Assembly (NCBI GenBank): GCA_050084985.1
Contig: JBITNC010000002.1
Coordinates: forward strand, 40,114,001 to 40,178,000
DNA: 64,000 nt
From: Nageia nagi
Taxonomy: Eukaryota > Pinophyta
Direction: 5' to 3'
Shown here: positions 37,301 through 44,932 of the stretch, piece by piece
Layout: each line of letters starts with the position of its first letter
How positions within the stretch are numbered: position 1 is the stretch's first letter
Made by a program: the position numbers and the translations under genes
The notes under the pieces: generated by a model
What the model was told of the DNA's origin: nothing
The model's input: only the letters and a program-made list of their open reading frames with translations
Databases searched by the model: none

Positions 37301-39425
37301 GAGAAAGATGGAGGAGATGATGATGATGTTGATGAAGAGGAGGAAATGGAAGATTATGACTACCCACCACCTGAGGTGAGAAGCGTTTGGTTTGTTTCGG
37401 CCTAGTATCAGTGACATTTTCATTCTGATCATATATTGTCTACTTTGAACAATATATTTATTTGTTAAATTACAGGCACAAGGATTTGGAAATGCTTCTC
37501 CAGGCGGAGATTCTTGTATCCTTTTACACTGATATTATGAACATTTCCCTAAATTAGCAAAAGATAGTCCAAATAGATGTGTCTATTTGAAGGAAAATTG
37601 ATTGCTCCTCAAACTCTGTTCTGGAAAAGCTTTGTTCAATCCTGATAATCTTCGGAAAGTTTCTTGCAAAAAAATCTATTTGTAGTCAAAGTTACTGTTT
37701 TCTATTTGGAAGGTTAATAATAATTTGTAGTTCTGGAGGCATATTCTAAGTGTAAGAATTTCAATGTTTTTTGCTTTTGAAAAATTACTGTGACATGTTA
37801 TGAATTTGTTGAACAAGTGAGAAAACAGTTATTACTTATTTCCTATATGATGAAAAACTAGCATGAAAAAAGACTCTTGAAGTACTTTCTCAGAGATGAT
37901 TATCTAAAAGACTACAATGATCCTGTTAGTAGGACTGTAGTATATTGGAAATCACCATCATTTTGATCTAGCAATCAATTTTCTGTCTGTGATGCACTAG
38001 AAAATCATCAATTTTGGAGTTATTGGTTAGCTTTGATTAGCAAAATCATTAACTGATACAGAGAGCAAAGTAGAACATAAAATTGCCTAGGAATTTATAA
38101 AATGTGCTCCAGCTAGGCTGAGAGCTGAGTGTAGGTTTATAGTTATGAGTTTTCCTGTAGAAAAGAGGCATGTCGCCAAGCAAAGACAAAACACAGAAAT
38201 TTATTTCCTAGAGTGTAGCAAATGTTGTTTTGTCTACAAGTATCAATTTTATTTCATTGATATTGCTGTCATCGATTTCCTTGTCCTCGTGATAAAATAT
38301 CTCATTACTGTAATAAGCAATGGTTAAAATTGACCGCATTACTGGAACAATGCTCCTACACAAAGAACACCATCAATGTCCCTAGAAGCATATCTAGGTG
38401 ACAATGTTGGAAAGATGATTTCTTTCTTCGCACTGCCTTTAAGCTTGAGAACAGACACATTGCACTGTCTTTAATGGTCTCAATTTTTTTTTTTTTGAGT
38501 TAATGAAGAATTCATGAACAATCAACATGAGTGCAGATCAGTGTGCTAGGATATTGTTAGTCTTCGTCTTTTGAATAAAAGTGTAAGCTTAAACTGAAAG
38601 ACAATTTTGATTTCATCTCTACATTAAACTTAGCATCATTGTAGTTCAAATCAAATCTTACTAGAAATGTTGATTATCTAGAACTGGTTTTTTTATTTGC
38701 GAATTTTGTCAAGCAACTATGTTTTCATTAGGAGGCTGAGTATCAGCAAACCATTCATAACTTGCTTGAATCGTCAAAATGGAGATATATTAATATATTT
38801 TCCAGTCTCCTTATTCTAACGAACATATGCTGGAAAGGCATAGCCTTTAAATGTGCTTGCCAATACATGCTGCAATGCATTAGAATCTAGACTTGCAAAG
38901 CATAAAACTCGAGTGATATTAATATATTATAAATAGCTCTAACAAGAAATTATTTTCTTGTTATCACACTGCTGCATTTTATGATTCAGTTTCACAGAAT
39001 GAGGAGATTATGGAAACATGGAAAAACTACATTCACTTGATTTACACCTATTCCCTCTCTGCCAGTAATATTTGGTGAATGCTTGTGCAATACGGTATTC
39101 AAACTCAACACACATTTAAAGTAATCATTACATTATCAATTCTGTCTTTCAGAATTATCTGCATTGATGTTGTAACATGTGCTTACTGTTATAGATATTT
39201 TCTTAACCTCCTTGACTTAAACCAGACGTGGATTTCCAGGATAATATTCCAAAAAATTACCTACAACTTTTACTGGGCAAATTTCCTTTCAGTGAAGTTG
39301 GCAAACAAGATTCTACTCAAAGTAGGTTCGGTGCTAATGCGACTCAAAGTTTGTTGGGATGTGGTGATATGAGTGATGGAGAATATGCCATACACGAGCA
39401 GGAGAGTGATGACGATGACTACTGA
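7152..39425 (+). CDS. GTF3C5: General transcription factor 3C polypeptide 5 homologue (TFIIIC subunit), 3' eight exons
   Basis: Spliced gene for a TFIIIC subunit that helps bind the A/B-box promoters of tRNA-type genes for RNA polymerase III in the nucleus. Exons: 7152-7361, 7608-7706, 16884-16946, 17181-17319, 36814-37084, 37248-37375, 37476-37515, 39226-39425. They total 1,150 nt and give about 383 codons with stop. Family landmarks in order: [94 protein letters not shown], an Asp/Glu-rich tract, then [11 protein letters not shown] and an acidic C-terminus ending DDDDY. All introns are GT-AG and phases join without a stop. The first exon starts in phase 2, so 5' exons are missing and probably lie outside the window. 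The two giant introns are full of retroelements. The gene looks functional from sequence; expression is unknown. Confidence 0.88.
7608..7706 (+). CDS. GTF3C5: TFIIIC5 exon b ([18 protein letters not shown])
   Basis: Acceptor tttcaatgcag|gct and donor cgcat|GTAAGG. The 99-nt exon starts and ends in phase 2. It encodes the strongly conserved YYFxxGPYR...WIRNGYDxRKDPESR block. The intron after it is 9,177 bp. Confidence 0.9.
7707..10744. other. Intron sequence, no gene recognised
   Basis: First third of the 9.2-kb intron. AT-rich; the 131-codon frame at 9366-9758 has no recognisable domain. A fragment around 10030-10300 has local GC enrichment and may be old repeat DNA. Confidence 0.4.
10745..10949. 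repeat. 24-bp minisatellite, ~8.5 copies
   Basis: Units of 24 bp with consensus close to atgctcgtcacctaaagatt plus gcag, starting at 10745 and repeating in register with about 10-30% divergence. The array runs straight into the left arm of an inverted repeat. Confidence 0.85.
10946..11229. repeat. Inverted repeat with ~100-bp arms (foldback-like)
   Basis: The left arm (about 10946-11048) and right arm (about 11123-11229) are reverse complements over roughly 100 bp with few differences. Shared words include actttctatagcccataac, ctccaat, atgatataccattggatag and cctttaaaatgagtggtcac. The spacer is about 75 bp. Tandem repeats sit just outside the left arm, and a weak match to them lies outside the right arm. 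Confidence 0.8.
11230..12876 (+). repeat. LTR-like block with TATA box
   Basis: AT-rich block ending in ttgggacattaca (12876), an LTR-type CA terminus also seen at 13158 and 35819. A TATA motif (tctatataagg, 12461-12471) lies about 400 bp before that end. No primer-binding site follows, so this is a solo or decayed LTR; its left border was not found. Confidence 0.35.
12461..12471 (+). promoter_or_regulatory. TATA box of LTR-like block
   Basis: tctatataagg in an otherwise non-coding LTR-like context, about 415 bp before the inferred LTR end. Confidence 0.4.
12877..13158 (-). repeat. LTR fragment of a minus-strand element
   Basis: It ends on the plus strand in caaattggggacattaca, immediately followed by a pyrimidine run (agtcctccctcctc) that is a polypurine tract on the minus strand. 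The sequence after it (ttgcttgccctcaag) matches the region beside the PPT of the complete element at 25256-31085. The left part contains imperfect ~40-bp repeats rich in 'cccaag' and 'ggcacaag'. Confidence 0.5.
13159..14770 (-). mobile_element. Interior of an unidentified LTR element (non-autonomous?)
   Basis: Minus-strand frames 14714-14319, 14350-14096 and 13833-13186 follow each other in this interior. The largest, 215 residues, has no retroviral protease, RT, integrase or zinc-knuckle motif. Context (PPT-adjacent sequence shared with the 25256-31085 element) points to the same family of LTR elements without pol. The proteins could be remnants of a captured host gene or of an unknown gag; I do not recognise them. 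No matching right LTR or primer-binding site was found. Confidence 0.4.
13186..13833 (-). CDS. Unrecognised 215-residue ORF in element interior
   Basis: Open for 216 codons on the minus strand, directly inside the PPT of the LTR fragment at 12877-13158. No signal peptide, membrane segment or known motif is visible. It is possibly a decayed gag-like or captured sequence, or a chance frame; length alone is weak support. Confidence 0.2.
   Translation of the reverse strand: MISPMTACMNLDVAKQDMKFQLYAPKFPSILYDSCTIKYNSVWEDLEKIGLKIFVFPLLTDLFIVLVEISSSKNSTVCKRGQVSSPNEKRAFGKCLSNIEAVKTSHISMLSIVILHNFGATKHWNQFGSKVTNWRLRRHAPTTTFPASTSWDSSLHYCILLISSRDCFEEYLNSLLAQLEGSIGIKYHLGHFNSLVQLKTMHEDKHHFWDAFGDA
14771..16350. 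other. Intron sequence, no gene recognised
   Basis: AT-rich. A short direct duplication is present around 15070-15180 (tctacgtgtacatgtgtgtacaagattt, then again tctacatgtacatgtgtacaagattt). Confidence 0.4.
16351..16850 (+). repeat. Dispersed repeat, copy 1 (shared with 42.5-43.8 kb)
   Basis: Contains ccttttaaacccattggttt, then gtaggacctatcaaag and tatcaatt, a string also found at about 43581-43720 (+). An inner segment (about 16550-16620, 'aaaatgagtctcatcc...atgacatctaggttac') occurs inverted at about 42575-42650. It lies just upstream of mini-exon c in the intron, and short GATA repeats precede it. Confidence 0.6.
16884..16946 (+). CDS. GTF3C5: TFIIIC5 exon c, 63-nt mini-exon (YQRIDFRVP)
   Basis: Short exon bounded by gagcag|atatcaaag and gaagg|GTAAGTTT. 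It completes the ATA (Ile) codon split after 7706 and encodes [20 protein letters not shown], the expected family segment after DPESRI. It then shares a Gly codon with the next exon. The length is a multiple of three and both phases fit, so the call is strong despite the size. The tail DCVNSKEG differs from the usual GYCDAN-like sequence. Confidence 0.88.
17181..17319 (+). CDS. GTF3C5: TFIIIC5 exon d ([12 protein letters not shown] ... ERTTCR)
   Basis: Acceptor ttctaacattcag|tgag and donor aga|GTAGGT. It encodes [19 protein letters not shown] and [18 protein letters not shown], both typical of the family, and ends in phase 0. The following intron is 19,494 bp. Confidence 0.88.
17320..18760. 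other. Intron sequence with pyrimidine-rich stretch
   Basis: Start of the 19.5-kb intron. About 17550-18000 is unusually C/T-rich on the plus strand, with simple 'ctctcctacctctcctacc' character. No gene recognised. Confidence 0.4.
18761..19070. repeat. 150-bp tandem duplication, 2 copies
   Basis: Two adjacent units begin gctattcagttgacgagatt at 18761 and 18911. Both continue through ccatactatagtttccaagg and end in aacatggtggctt. The second copy carries a few extra bases (cattaatgattaatc). High identity suggests a recent duplication. Confidence 0.9.
19071..20639. other. Intron sequence, no gene recognised
   Basis: Scattered short frames on both strands, none with a recognisable domain. Confidence 0.35.
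20640..21330. repeat. Degenerate ~60-bp repeats
   Basis: Repeating pattern of 'gcgtttttgNNcaNtttgagc...ccggaaatg' type words across ~700 bp with strong divergence. A 163-residue minus frame (21327-20836) is a by-product of the repeat period and is not proposed as a gene. Confidence 0.55.
21331..22960. repeat. Tandem array of ~360-370-bp units, copy block 1
   Basis: Landmarks of the form ggtNggNtNgcaaat, followed by 'ctttgcctcttNNaaatt' and 'cctccaaaaggtaggcgc', occur near 21354, 21725, 22080, 22446 and 22811, about 356-371 bp apart. Each unit also contains 'gaaaaaagtggatctac...' and 'gccaatgggagagctccaaaa'. A TATA box follows, so the array may be the U3 part of a large LTR. Confidence 0.75.
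23028..23040 (+). promoter_or_regulatory. TATA box after repeat array
   Basis: agtttataaatac at the right edge of the array, followed by an AT-rich transcript-like region. It is the likely core promoter of a repeat-derived LTR. Confidence 0.45.
23041..24289 (+). repeat. Region downstream of the array promoter (LTR/leader)
   Basis: T-rich, codeless sequence to about 23880, then a small frame 23883-24014 ([19 protein letters not shown]..., 43 residues) that starts soon after the ttggatag sequence. It could be the start of a decayed gag. No PBS matching a common plant tRNA was found. After 24290 the repeat units resume. Confidence 0.3.
24290..25255. repeat. ~370-bp repeat array, block 2 (left part)
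   Basis: Same unit family as 21331-22960. Landmarks aaggtgtgatgccaaat at about 24349 and gatgtgatgccaaat at about 24732. It is interrupted at 25256 by the insertion of a complete LTR element and resumes at 31086. Confidence 0.7.
25256..26547 (-). repeat. LTR (left copy; 3' LTR of the element)
   Basis: 1,292 bp, from tgtgatgacc to gggatgtcaca. It lacks two blocks present in the right copy: ~38 bp near 25608 and ~60 bp near 25968. It carries a 45-bp direct repeat (gggattcccacaatccagga..., 26294-26383). A minus-strand TATA (ctatatattgagg) lies near 25910. Confidence 0.88.
26548..26562 (-). other. Polypurine tract
   Basis: gagcctcccctcttg on the plus strand; read on the minus strand it is the purine run caagaggggaggctc abutting the 3' LTR. 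This is the expected plus-strand priming site. Confidence 0.75.
26565..29701 (-). other. Element interior with unrecognised ORFs
   Basis: Minus frames 29701-29402, 29383-28847, 28181-27711, 27783-27349 and 27335-26565 (256 residues) succeed each other. The first is highly charged ([22 protein letters not shown]) and starts next to the PBS, where gag would lie, but no zinc knuckle is seen. The 28181-27349 part is rich in Ala/Val and includes a ~110-bp imperfect tandem repeat (27716-27935) encoding [13 protein letters not shown] / [13 protein letters not shown]. The 28430-28980 part is a degenerate minisatellite ('caacgtgggctcc'-like words). No pol domains. These may be captured host sequence. 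Confidence 0.45.
29689..29700 (-). other. Primer-binding site (tRNA-Met type)
   Basis: gctctgatacca on the plus strand is TGGTATCAGAGC on the minus strand, the classic initiator-Met-tRNA complement of plant LTR elements. It lies two bases inside the right LTR and fixes the element's orientation. Confidence 0.9.
29703..31085 (-). repeat. LTR (right copy; 5' LTR of the element)
   Basis: 1,383 bp, nearly identical to 25256-26547 apart from two extra blocks (about 30052-30090 and 30462-30521) and scattered substitutions. It also contains the 45-bp direct repeat (about 30838-30925). Confidence 0.88.
31086..31760. repeat. ~370-bp repeat array, block 2 (right part)
   Basis: Resumes directly from 25255 after removal of the inserted element ('atcta|ctccctcaaaatcat...gatcagccaatgggagagc'). 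It holds one more landmark (gaaaggtagggttgcaaat at about 31181). A further TATA motif follows at 31868. Confidence 0.7.
31866..31878 (+). promoter_or_regulatory. TATA box after repeat array block 2
   Basis: gcctataaataag, in the position corresponding to the TATA at 23028-23040 of block 1. Confidence 0.4.
32225..32473 (-). pseudogene. Possible integrase C-terminal fragment
   Basis: The 82-residue minus frame contains [22 protein letters not shown], which loosely matches the 'stgksPF.ivyGfhP' motif after the integrase core of gypsy elements. The match is weak, and its placement downstream of the RT remnant is the main support. Confidence 0.35.
32680..33160 (-). pseudogene. Gypsy reverse transcriptase fragment
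   Basis: Reading the minus strand from 33160 gives, across stops and frame changes, the usual RT entry: [13 protein letters not shown], then PIMIQPY, then [20 protein letters not shown] and VKKKDG (ending near 32923). Beyond this the frame breaks and only a PIPPFE-like trace of the next block remains. The YVDD active site was not found, so the domain is dead. Confidence 0.65.
33165..33632 (-). CDS. Gypsy retropepsin-like aspartic protease
   Basis: 155-residue frame with the catalytic motif [12 protein letters not shown] near residue 9 and the flap/hydrophobic core signature [12 protein letters not shown] near residue 70, as in plant gypsy polyproteins. It processes Gag-Pol. It overlaps the end of gag (33617-33632) in a different frame, consistent with gag-pol frameshifting or with decay. 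It ends before RT at an in-frame stop. Confidence 0.75.
   Translation of the reverse strand: MGDKVIVLVDGGATRNVIETFSGFNVVTGNGALTSCNKFVPKIKVNFDTYPVLDDFFVLPLKESPHIVLGVQWLYSLEDYTTNHQTLQIKFKANGRDVVLQGIRDPIVQIVTTKRMELILGKDEVLWAGGVFMMKGKLHTAKNHAPLHSEIVCVG
33617..35070 (-). pseudogene. Gypsy gag (capsid and zinc knuckle), interrupted
   Basis: Fragments 35070-34861, 34678-34442 and 34417-33617. The last (266 residues) shows the Retrotrans_gag core ([50 protein letters not shown]) and a nucleocapsid zinc knuckle [14 protein letters not shown] near residue 190. A TAA stop at 34442-34444 and a frame change upstream interrupt it. It would form the virus-like particle of the element. Confidence 0.75.
35086..35097 (-). 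other. Primer-binding site (tRNA-Met type)
   Basis: gctctaatacca on the plus strand; the complement TGGTATTAGAGC differs by one base from the canonical Met primer site. One base separates it from the LTR. Confidence 0.8.
35099..35819 (-). repeat. 5' LTR of the truncated gypsy element
   Basis: 721 bp from tgtaaaaaccct to gggggcattaca (TG...CA). The outer end TGTAATGCCCCCATTTTGGG resembles the LTR end at 13158, indicating related elements. The flanking bases tgaat (35820-35824) would be one half of the target duplication. Confidence 0.7.
35820..36813. other. 3' end of the 19.5-kb intron
   Basis: Unique-looking AT-rich sequence leading to exon e; no gene recognised. Confidence 0.5.
36814..37084 (+). 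CDS. GTF3C5: TFIIIC5 exon e ([23 protein letters not shown])
   Basis: Acceptor tgtacatttaag|caatc and donor tatg|GTAAGT. It starts in phase 0 and reads [16 protein letters not shown] directly after TTCR of exon d, as in homologues. The second half is a charged, poorly conserved linker. It ends in phase 1. Confidence 0.9.
37248..37375 (+). CDS. GTF3C5: TFIIIC5 exon f (acidic tract)
   Basis: Acceptor cttatgaag|tatcg; earlier AG choices lead to stops in this phase. Donor cctgag|GTGAGA. It encodes [11 protein letters not shown] followed by a tract of about 28 residues made almost entirely of Glu and Asp, then DYDYPPPE. Acidic C-terminal tracts are usual in this subunit. Confidence 0.8.
37476..37515 (+). 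CDS. GTF3C5: TFIIIC5 exon g, 40-nt mini-exon
   Basis: Acceptor gttaaattacag|gcaca and donor gattctt|GTATCC. It encodes [13 protein letters not shown] and ends in phase 1; the T left over joins AC of the last exon to give Tyr. The donor is weaker than the others. Confidence 0.75.
39226..39425 (+). CDS. GTF3C5: TFIIIC5 terminal exon ([11 protein letters not shown] ... DDDDY stop)
   Basis: Acceptor cttaaaccag|acgtgg. The peptide [20 protein letters not shown] matches the conserved last block of plant homologues, followed by an acidic tail and TGA at 39423-39425. The downstream 300 bp is AT-rich with no clear canonical AATAAA close to the stop. Confidence 0.87.
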
Positions 39426-42400
39426 TTTGGAAATTACCTGTGCAGCAACAGTTTGAAGTTTTGTTCGATGAGATGAAACATTTATTTCTGCTGTATAGGA
39501 TTTTGTATAATAGCAGACATTGGATTACTGCAGATTTTGTGTAATGCTATTCATAATTATTTTTACAGAATTATCAGAAAAATGGTAGATGTGTCTAGCT
39601 GTTTCCAACTCTAGCAATTGGACTTCTGTTCTTATTTATTGTATATTTTTTGTGAAATGAAGTTGGAAGAGCTTAGCTATCATGCACAGTGAAGTTTTAA
39701 TCCATATTCCATAAATGATCTTATGAGTTTGCTTGTGGAAACAGTTTCGTCCATGGCCTGTCTAGTTCTATAATATACAGTTTCTGGAAAAGGTTACTAA
39801 AATAAAAAATAAAGGAAGAGTAAAGCCTAATACATTCTGCATATCATGTGACATCATTAATTTGTAAAGATAACAAAACTGATCCTAAATAATATTAGTC
39901 TATTATGTGGTAGAAGGATCAATGTTACTATTGTTCACTTCCAAGAAGTCAGTACATGCTCTAATGGTGGTCATGGGCAAATGCTCAAGAGTTTGGAGGG
40001 TTGTGTGCGCCCAGTTGGATAGATCTAGCATGTAATGAATGGTTCCTTGTAGTTCTTTCATCACCTAAGGTTCATAACCACGCAGAGAAAAGTAAGAAAT
40101 TCATCAAATGTGATCAATCTATATTTTGTAAATATAATTGGTTCTCGGTGTTGAGAAATTAAAGACCCTTATTGTTCATATACACAGAGACTAGTGGCTC
40201 CATGTGAAACAGGAAATGGCCTTGAAACTATATCATTGCTAGTTGGGATAATAAGACCATCAGGAAGGTGCTTGGAACTCCAAGACACAGAAAGGAGGTA
40301 ATAACGTGTTGACTGATCCAGTGGTTAATAAATCCTCTTGCATTGATTGATGCCTGTGGATAAGTGCTTCTCAAAGATGCAAAGTCAAGCACCCCCCTCC
40401 TCCGCCGGAGTTCTTGAACAAAGATGACAAAATCTTGTCCTGAAGAATTTGGTGGTATGCTTGATGCATGATTGATGTGAACAGACTTTGAGATAGCCAA
40501 AAGGTAGTGAGACCCTCATTTTAGTTTTGTGGAATAGAAGCTGGAGAAGTAAACGCTATCCTGAATATGTACAAAATGATCTTCAGAGAGAACCATTTTG
40601 AGGCTAAGGCGTTGAGGAGGGAATAGAATAATCTAAATTTTGTAGAGGTATCATCTTCAACTGCTTTGATAATTGTCCTATTAGTTAAGAGATTGGGAGG
40701 AGCATTTATAGAGTACCTAAAAGAAGAGAGTTGATCTTTCAAAATCCTGAAGAACTTATGACGACATCACTAACCTTTTAAACAAACTTCAAAAGCTTTG
40801 AGACTCATGAAGACAACCGATTTAAACAATCTCCACCTAGAGTTAATCACCCATTCATTAAAGTTTATGAATATAAAAAGATCTTGACAAAGGTTTTCTA
40901 ATGAAGAGAGATTGAGGAAGAAATTCAATTTGAACTATATTTTGTGTATCAGTCCTCTTGCAGTTAGTCACATGCCAGAGGAGAGTTCGCAACAAAGTCG
41001 AAAAGTGCCTTGCAACATGATTTATGTTGCTTTTTCTCACAAAAGCATCACAAATTGTGAAATGAAAACACATTCCCCCCTTATCAATAGTCATAGGACT
41101 TTTCTCAATTGAGTTTTGTTGACTTTGTGCCAATTTCATATCCATATCACTTTAGGTGCATGTAAGTTGTATATGCAGATTATATTATCAAGTCAAAGTT
41201 GGCTATAAATCTAATCGGAAATTTTGATGCGAGATCAGTCCATAAAGCTGCAAGCAAACAGTGGATTAATAATTCTTAAATCACATCATTCACCTTGCTA
41301 CAACTTTCCTCCAAACAACTGAACTTAGGTTTTGAATTTCAAAAATATTCAATTTTGTCTAAAGGATCTTTAGAAATCATACTCCACCAAATCAAGAACC
41401 TACTTCCAAAGAATTCCACAGGTCTTATTCTTCAAACTTGCTTTAGTCAGGTCCCAAAGCCAAAACCACAGGATTGAATTGCACAGTGGCTTGAAATGAA
41501 ATGAAGTGGTGTCAAAGCTTTCCTTACTCTTTTACATTTGTTAATAACCCCACTTTCAGAAGAATGTTAGAAGCTCTCTTTTACATTTGTTCACATAGGT
41601 TGGATTTAGATCGACTCCCTTTTGATCAATCTTGGTTCTGAACAATGTGTACAATCAATTTTGACAGAAGTTAGCTGTATACTCAAAATAATAAATTCAA
41701 TCGCGATAACCTGACTTGAGGGGCATAAGCAAATACCATAAATTTTCTCTCCATAAATAAAGCCTATACTGGATAATTGGGCAAGTAGCTAAAGGCACAT
41801 ACAAACCTCACCTAGAAAAGAAGAGATGGTACTGACGACAAATACATTAAATGCACTTATGACAGTTACCTTAAATTCTTCTACCAATGATGGTGTCATG
41901 TAACATTCTGTAAGGCCTTGGAGCCTGAAAGGAATGGCTCAAGGTCGCTCCTGCTTGTAGAAGTGCTTAGTGCTATGAGCTACAGGTTCGTTAGGATGTT
42001 CACATCCATGAGTTAGAGTTATGTAAGCCTGTAGACTCTGGGCTGGTCTCCCTCTCTCCTATGGAATAAACGTTCGGAACCGAGAGGGATTCGGGCACAG
42101 GAAACCTATGACCGTGGTATGGTCATTTTTCAGTATTTATCATGGGAAAATAGAGGTACTTTCGAGTATGGGAATAATTAATCACCATCTCTCGACTAGA
42201 CATCAAAATCTGAGATGAGTGAGACACGAATAACTATTATGTCATATAGACGGATAGAAGAAGGGTGAATCAAAAAGAAGAATAGGAATGGGAGGAGAAG
42301 CAAGAATCGTAGTGGCTGATTACACCTATGTACGTCGGATGAACTCTGTGATGGCTAATGATTGATTGAATCCAGTTCTTTCTCTATCGATTGTTAGCTA

Positions 42401-42480
42401 TAAAAATATGAACCAAAACTTGGAACCTTTATCTTACCAAGATAATCAATCAAATTAAGAATTAACTCATATGTGGTGCA
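39426..42480. other. Downstream region of TFIIIC5, no gene assigned
   Basis: Contains the presumed 3' UTR. Several minus frames (40500-40228 with QELRRRRGVLDFASL, 40742-40521, 41145-40858) are adjacent and may be a decayed coding or repeat relic, but I recognise no family. Confidence 0.35.
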
Positions 42481-42490
42481 CAGATTAGTT

Positions 42491-42697
42491 TTTTAACATC
42501 CTTTTAAATCCATTAATTTGTAGGATCTATCAAACATGTAGATGGACAACAGTGTTATATGGGATAAAAAAATTTGTAAGTTATGTAACCTAAATATCAT
42601 AGAAGATGAGATTCATTTTTCTATTTTACAAAGATGTTAAATAAACTTAATTGTGAATCTTAATTATGTTAAAAACGATCATTTAAATACATAAATG

Positions 42698-42748
<51 letters not shown>

Positions 42749-42806
42749 CTTTGGATAAATTTGATAGGTTCTATAAACCATTAGGATTAAAGGATGTTAA
42801 AAAGCA
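42491..42806. repeat. MITE-like inverted repeat
   Basis: The left end ttttttaacatccttttaaatcc...taggatctatcaaa (42490-42536) is the inverse of the right end (about 42755-42806: ttgataggttctataaacc...aaaggatgttaaaaa). The arms are about 45-50 bp. The interior includes a (TA)n run. An inner segment (42575-42650) is an inverted copy of part of the repeat at 16351-16850. Confidence 0.6.
42698..42748. repeat. (TA)n microsatellite
   Basis: About 50 bp of TA dinucleotides with one interruption (TTA at 42720-42722). Confidence 0.95.
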
Positions 42807-42889
42807 TCATTCATTCATTCAATAAAAACAATTTGTTTTTGAACCCTATCTATTTATGCATAGAAGGAATAATACTAGAAGAATTAATA

Positions 42890-42971
<82 letters not shown>

Positions 42972-43111
42972 TTGGATAAATTTGATAGGTTCTATAAACC
43001 ATTGGGATTAAAGGATGTTAAAAAGCATCATTCACTCATTCAATAAAAACAATTTGTTTTTTAACCCTATCTATTTATGCATAGAAGAAATAATACTAGA
43101 AGAATTAATAG
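42749..43111. repeat. ~143-bp duplication flanking a (TA)n tract
   Basis: The sequence ctttggataaatttgatagg...agaagaattaatag occurs at 42749-42892 and again at 42970-43111, separated by about 77 bp of pure TA (42893-42969). The two copies differ at few positions, so the tandem step is about 220 bp including the TA run. Confidence 0.9.
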
Positions 43112-43572
43112 GAGTACGAAGGACCTCTTTACAACAAAGGGAGGACTTGAAGTTGGTGAAGATGGAAAAGTGGCTTCAAATTAGTAGAGATTATAGATAT
43201 TAAAATTGTTCATTTCATAATGTCAATAATAGATTTTATATGGATAATTGCTAATGTGAATATACATATTTGATTTACCAACTTTGAGATTATTGTTTAT
43301 ATCATCCTTTCATAAGGGATTTTTTTTTGTAAAATGGATGGATGTAATCGATGTTTTATGTTTTTGTGGAAATCGAAATCTAGTTCTTGGTAAAGTTTGC
43401 CATTAGGGATGTCCAATTTTATCGTTGGTTCACATGTAATTTTTAGCAATTCAATTTAACTTTTGGTATCATTTGAACATCATCCTTCAAAAATCTATAA
43501 ATATTAGTATACTATTTTGTTTCAATACTTGAAGATTTAACTACAAAGGCATCCACTTGTTACATATAGATA

Positions 43573-43930
43573 AGTTTGTTCACATCATTTTAAACCCATT
43601 GGTTTGTAGCACCTATCAAAGTTTGACAAAAAATAAACATATATCAATTTAGTAATTGAATAATTTTTTCTCATATAATTAAATTGTATAATAAAATTGT
43701 CAAGCTTGTTATGGTTTTTTCTCATATAGACAAAAATACTTAATAGAGGGTGTTGACAACTTTTTGATAGTAAGTATGGTTTCTTATCATCAATATCAAT
43801 TAGGGTTGGGGATGCTATATTAGTCATAACATTTACATTTGTTTTGAATGTTCCTTGGAATGTTATATATTTCATGTAGATTCTTCCTCTTACCATGTAT
43901 AAAAACAAGTTAGTTGCATTTGGCAAACTA
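43573..43930 (+). repeat. Dispersed repeat, further copy
   Basis: ttttaaacccattggtttgt, then agcacctatcaaagtttgac, and the following ~140 bp match 16361-16500 in direct orientation. Confidence 0.55.
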
Positions 43931-44600
43931 CCCTCTACAATTCTATCTTTGATATTTGCTCTTCTTTTCTCTTATTGTACTTAGAATGTCTAGTACAAAG
44001 ATAGTAAGACAAATTATAAAGTATATTCCCAATTTCTATCATTGAAGGACATTGACAGTTTTCTATGCTTGGTTGTGATTGAAGGACAAAAGAGTTTCCC
44101 TTTAAAAAAACCCCTCAAAATTACTTAGTTGACATTAATTTTGAATTTTAGCATTTAAAAGTATGCCATAGTGTTTTCAAAGAAAAGGTGAAGATCCAAC
44201 AATCCATAGAGGTCTAGAATAAGGTTGATGAAAATCATAATCTGGTTTGTTCCATGTGTAGTACAATTTTAAAACTAGGTATCTCATTGATCCCATCTTT
44301 TGTAATTTCAAATTTTTGAACTATTTTGATCAATTTCAAATAATATCTTCTTATTTTTTAGTACAAAACTTTTACAAATTGGCATAAAACTTATATGTTA
44401 TTGGGCTATTTTTTAAAGATTATTCATCTCTTCTCGTTTATGTAAAATTAGCTTAGTTTTAAGATTAAGTTAATTCTATATATAAATATTTTGGTTTACT
44501 CAATTATATGTAAATATAATTTTTTATAATGATGGATGAACTTTTTGACTTATTTGGAGTTAATTACTTGCCAACCTTAACTTCAAATGATATAGTTTTC
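43931..44600. other. No gene recognised
   Basis: AT-rich sequence between the dispersed repeat and the decayed gypsy pol. Confidence 0.35.
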
Positions 44601-44932
44601 ATTTTTTTGACTTAATTCATTTTTGTGCCTTATTTACCTTGATTTTAAAATATTGCTTTATACCATCAAATGCCTCTTGACATACTTCATCCTACACAAA
44701 CTTGACATATTTCTTCATTAATAAGTGTGAAAATGAAGCACATATATCACCTAATTATGAAATTAATCTTCTTATTGCTTGAAATATCTTATATTGTAAA
44801 ATTCTTAGTTCATTATTATTTCTTAGTAGCTACATATTTGAAATTTCTTTTACCTTGTTTGGATCTACTTCTATCCCTCTTCTTGAGATAATGCGTCAAT
44901 AACTTTTTGGGTATGACTCCAAATATACAATT

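Noticed and set aside
42794-42979. + strand ORF ending in an (IY)n tail
   Set aside because: The tail is a translated TA microsatellite; the frame is not a gene.
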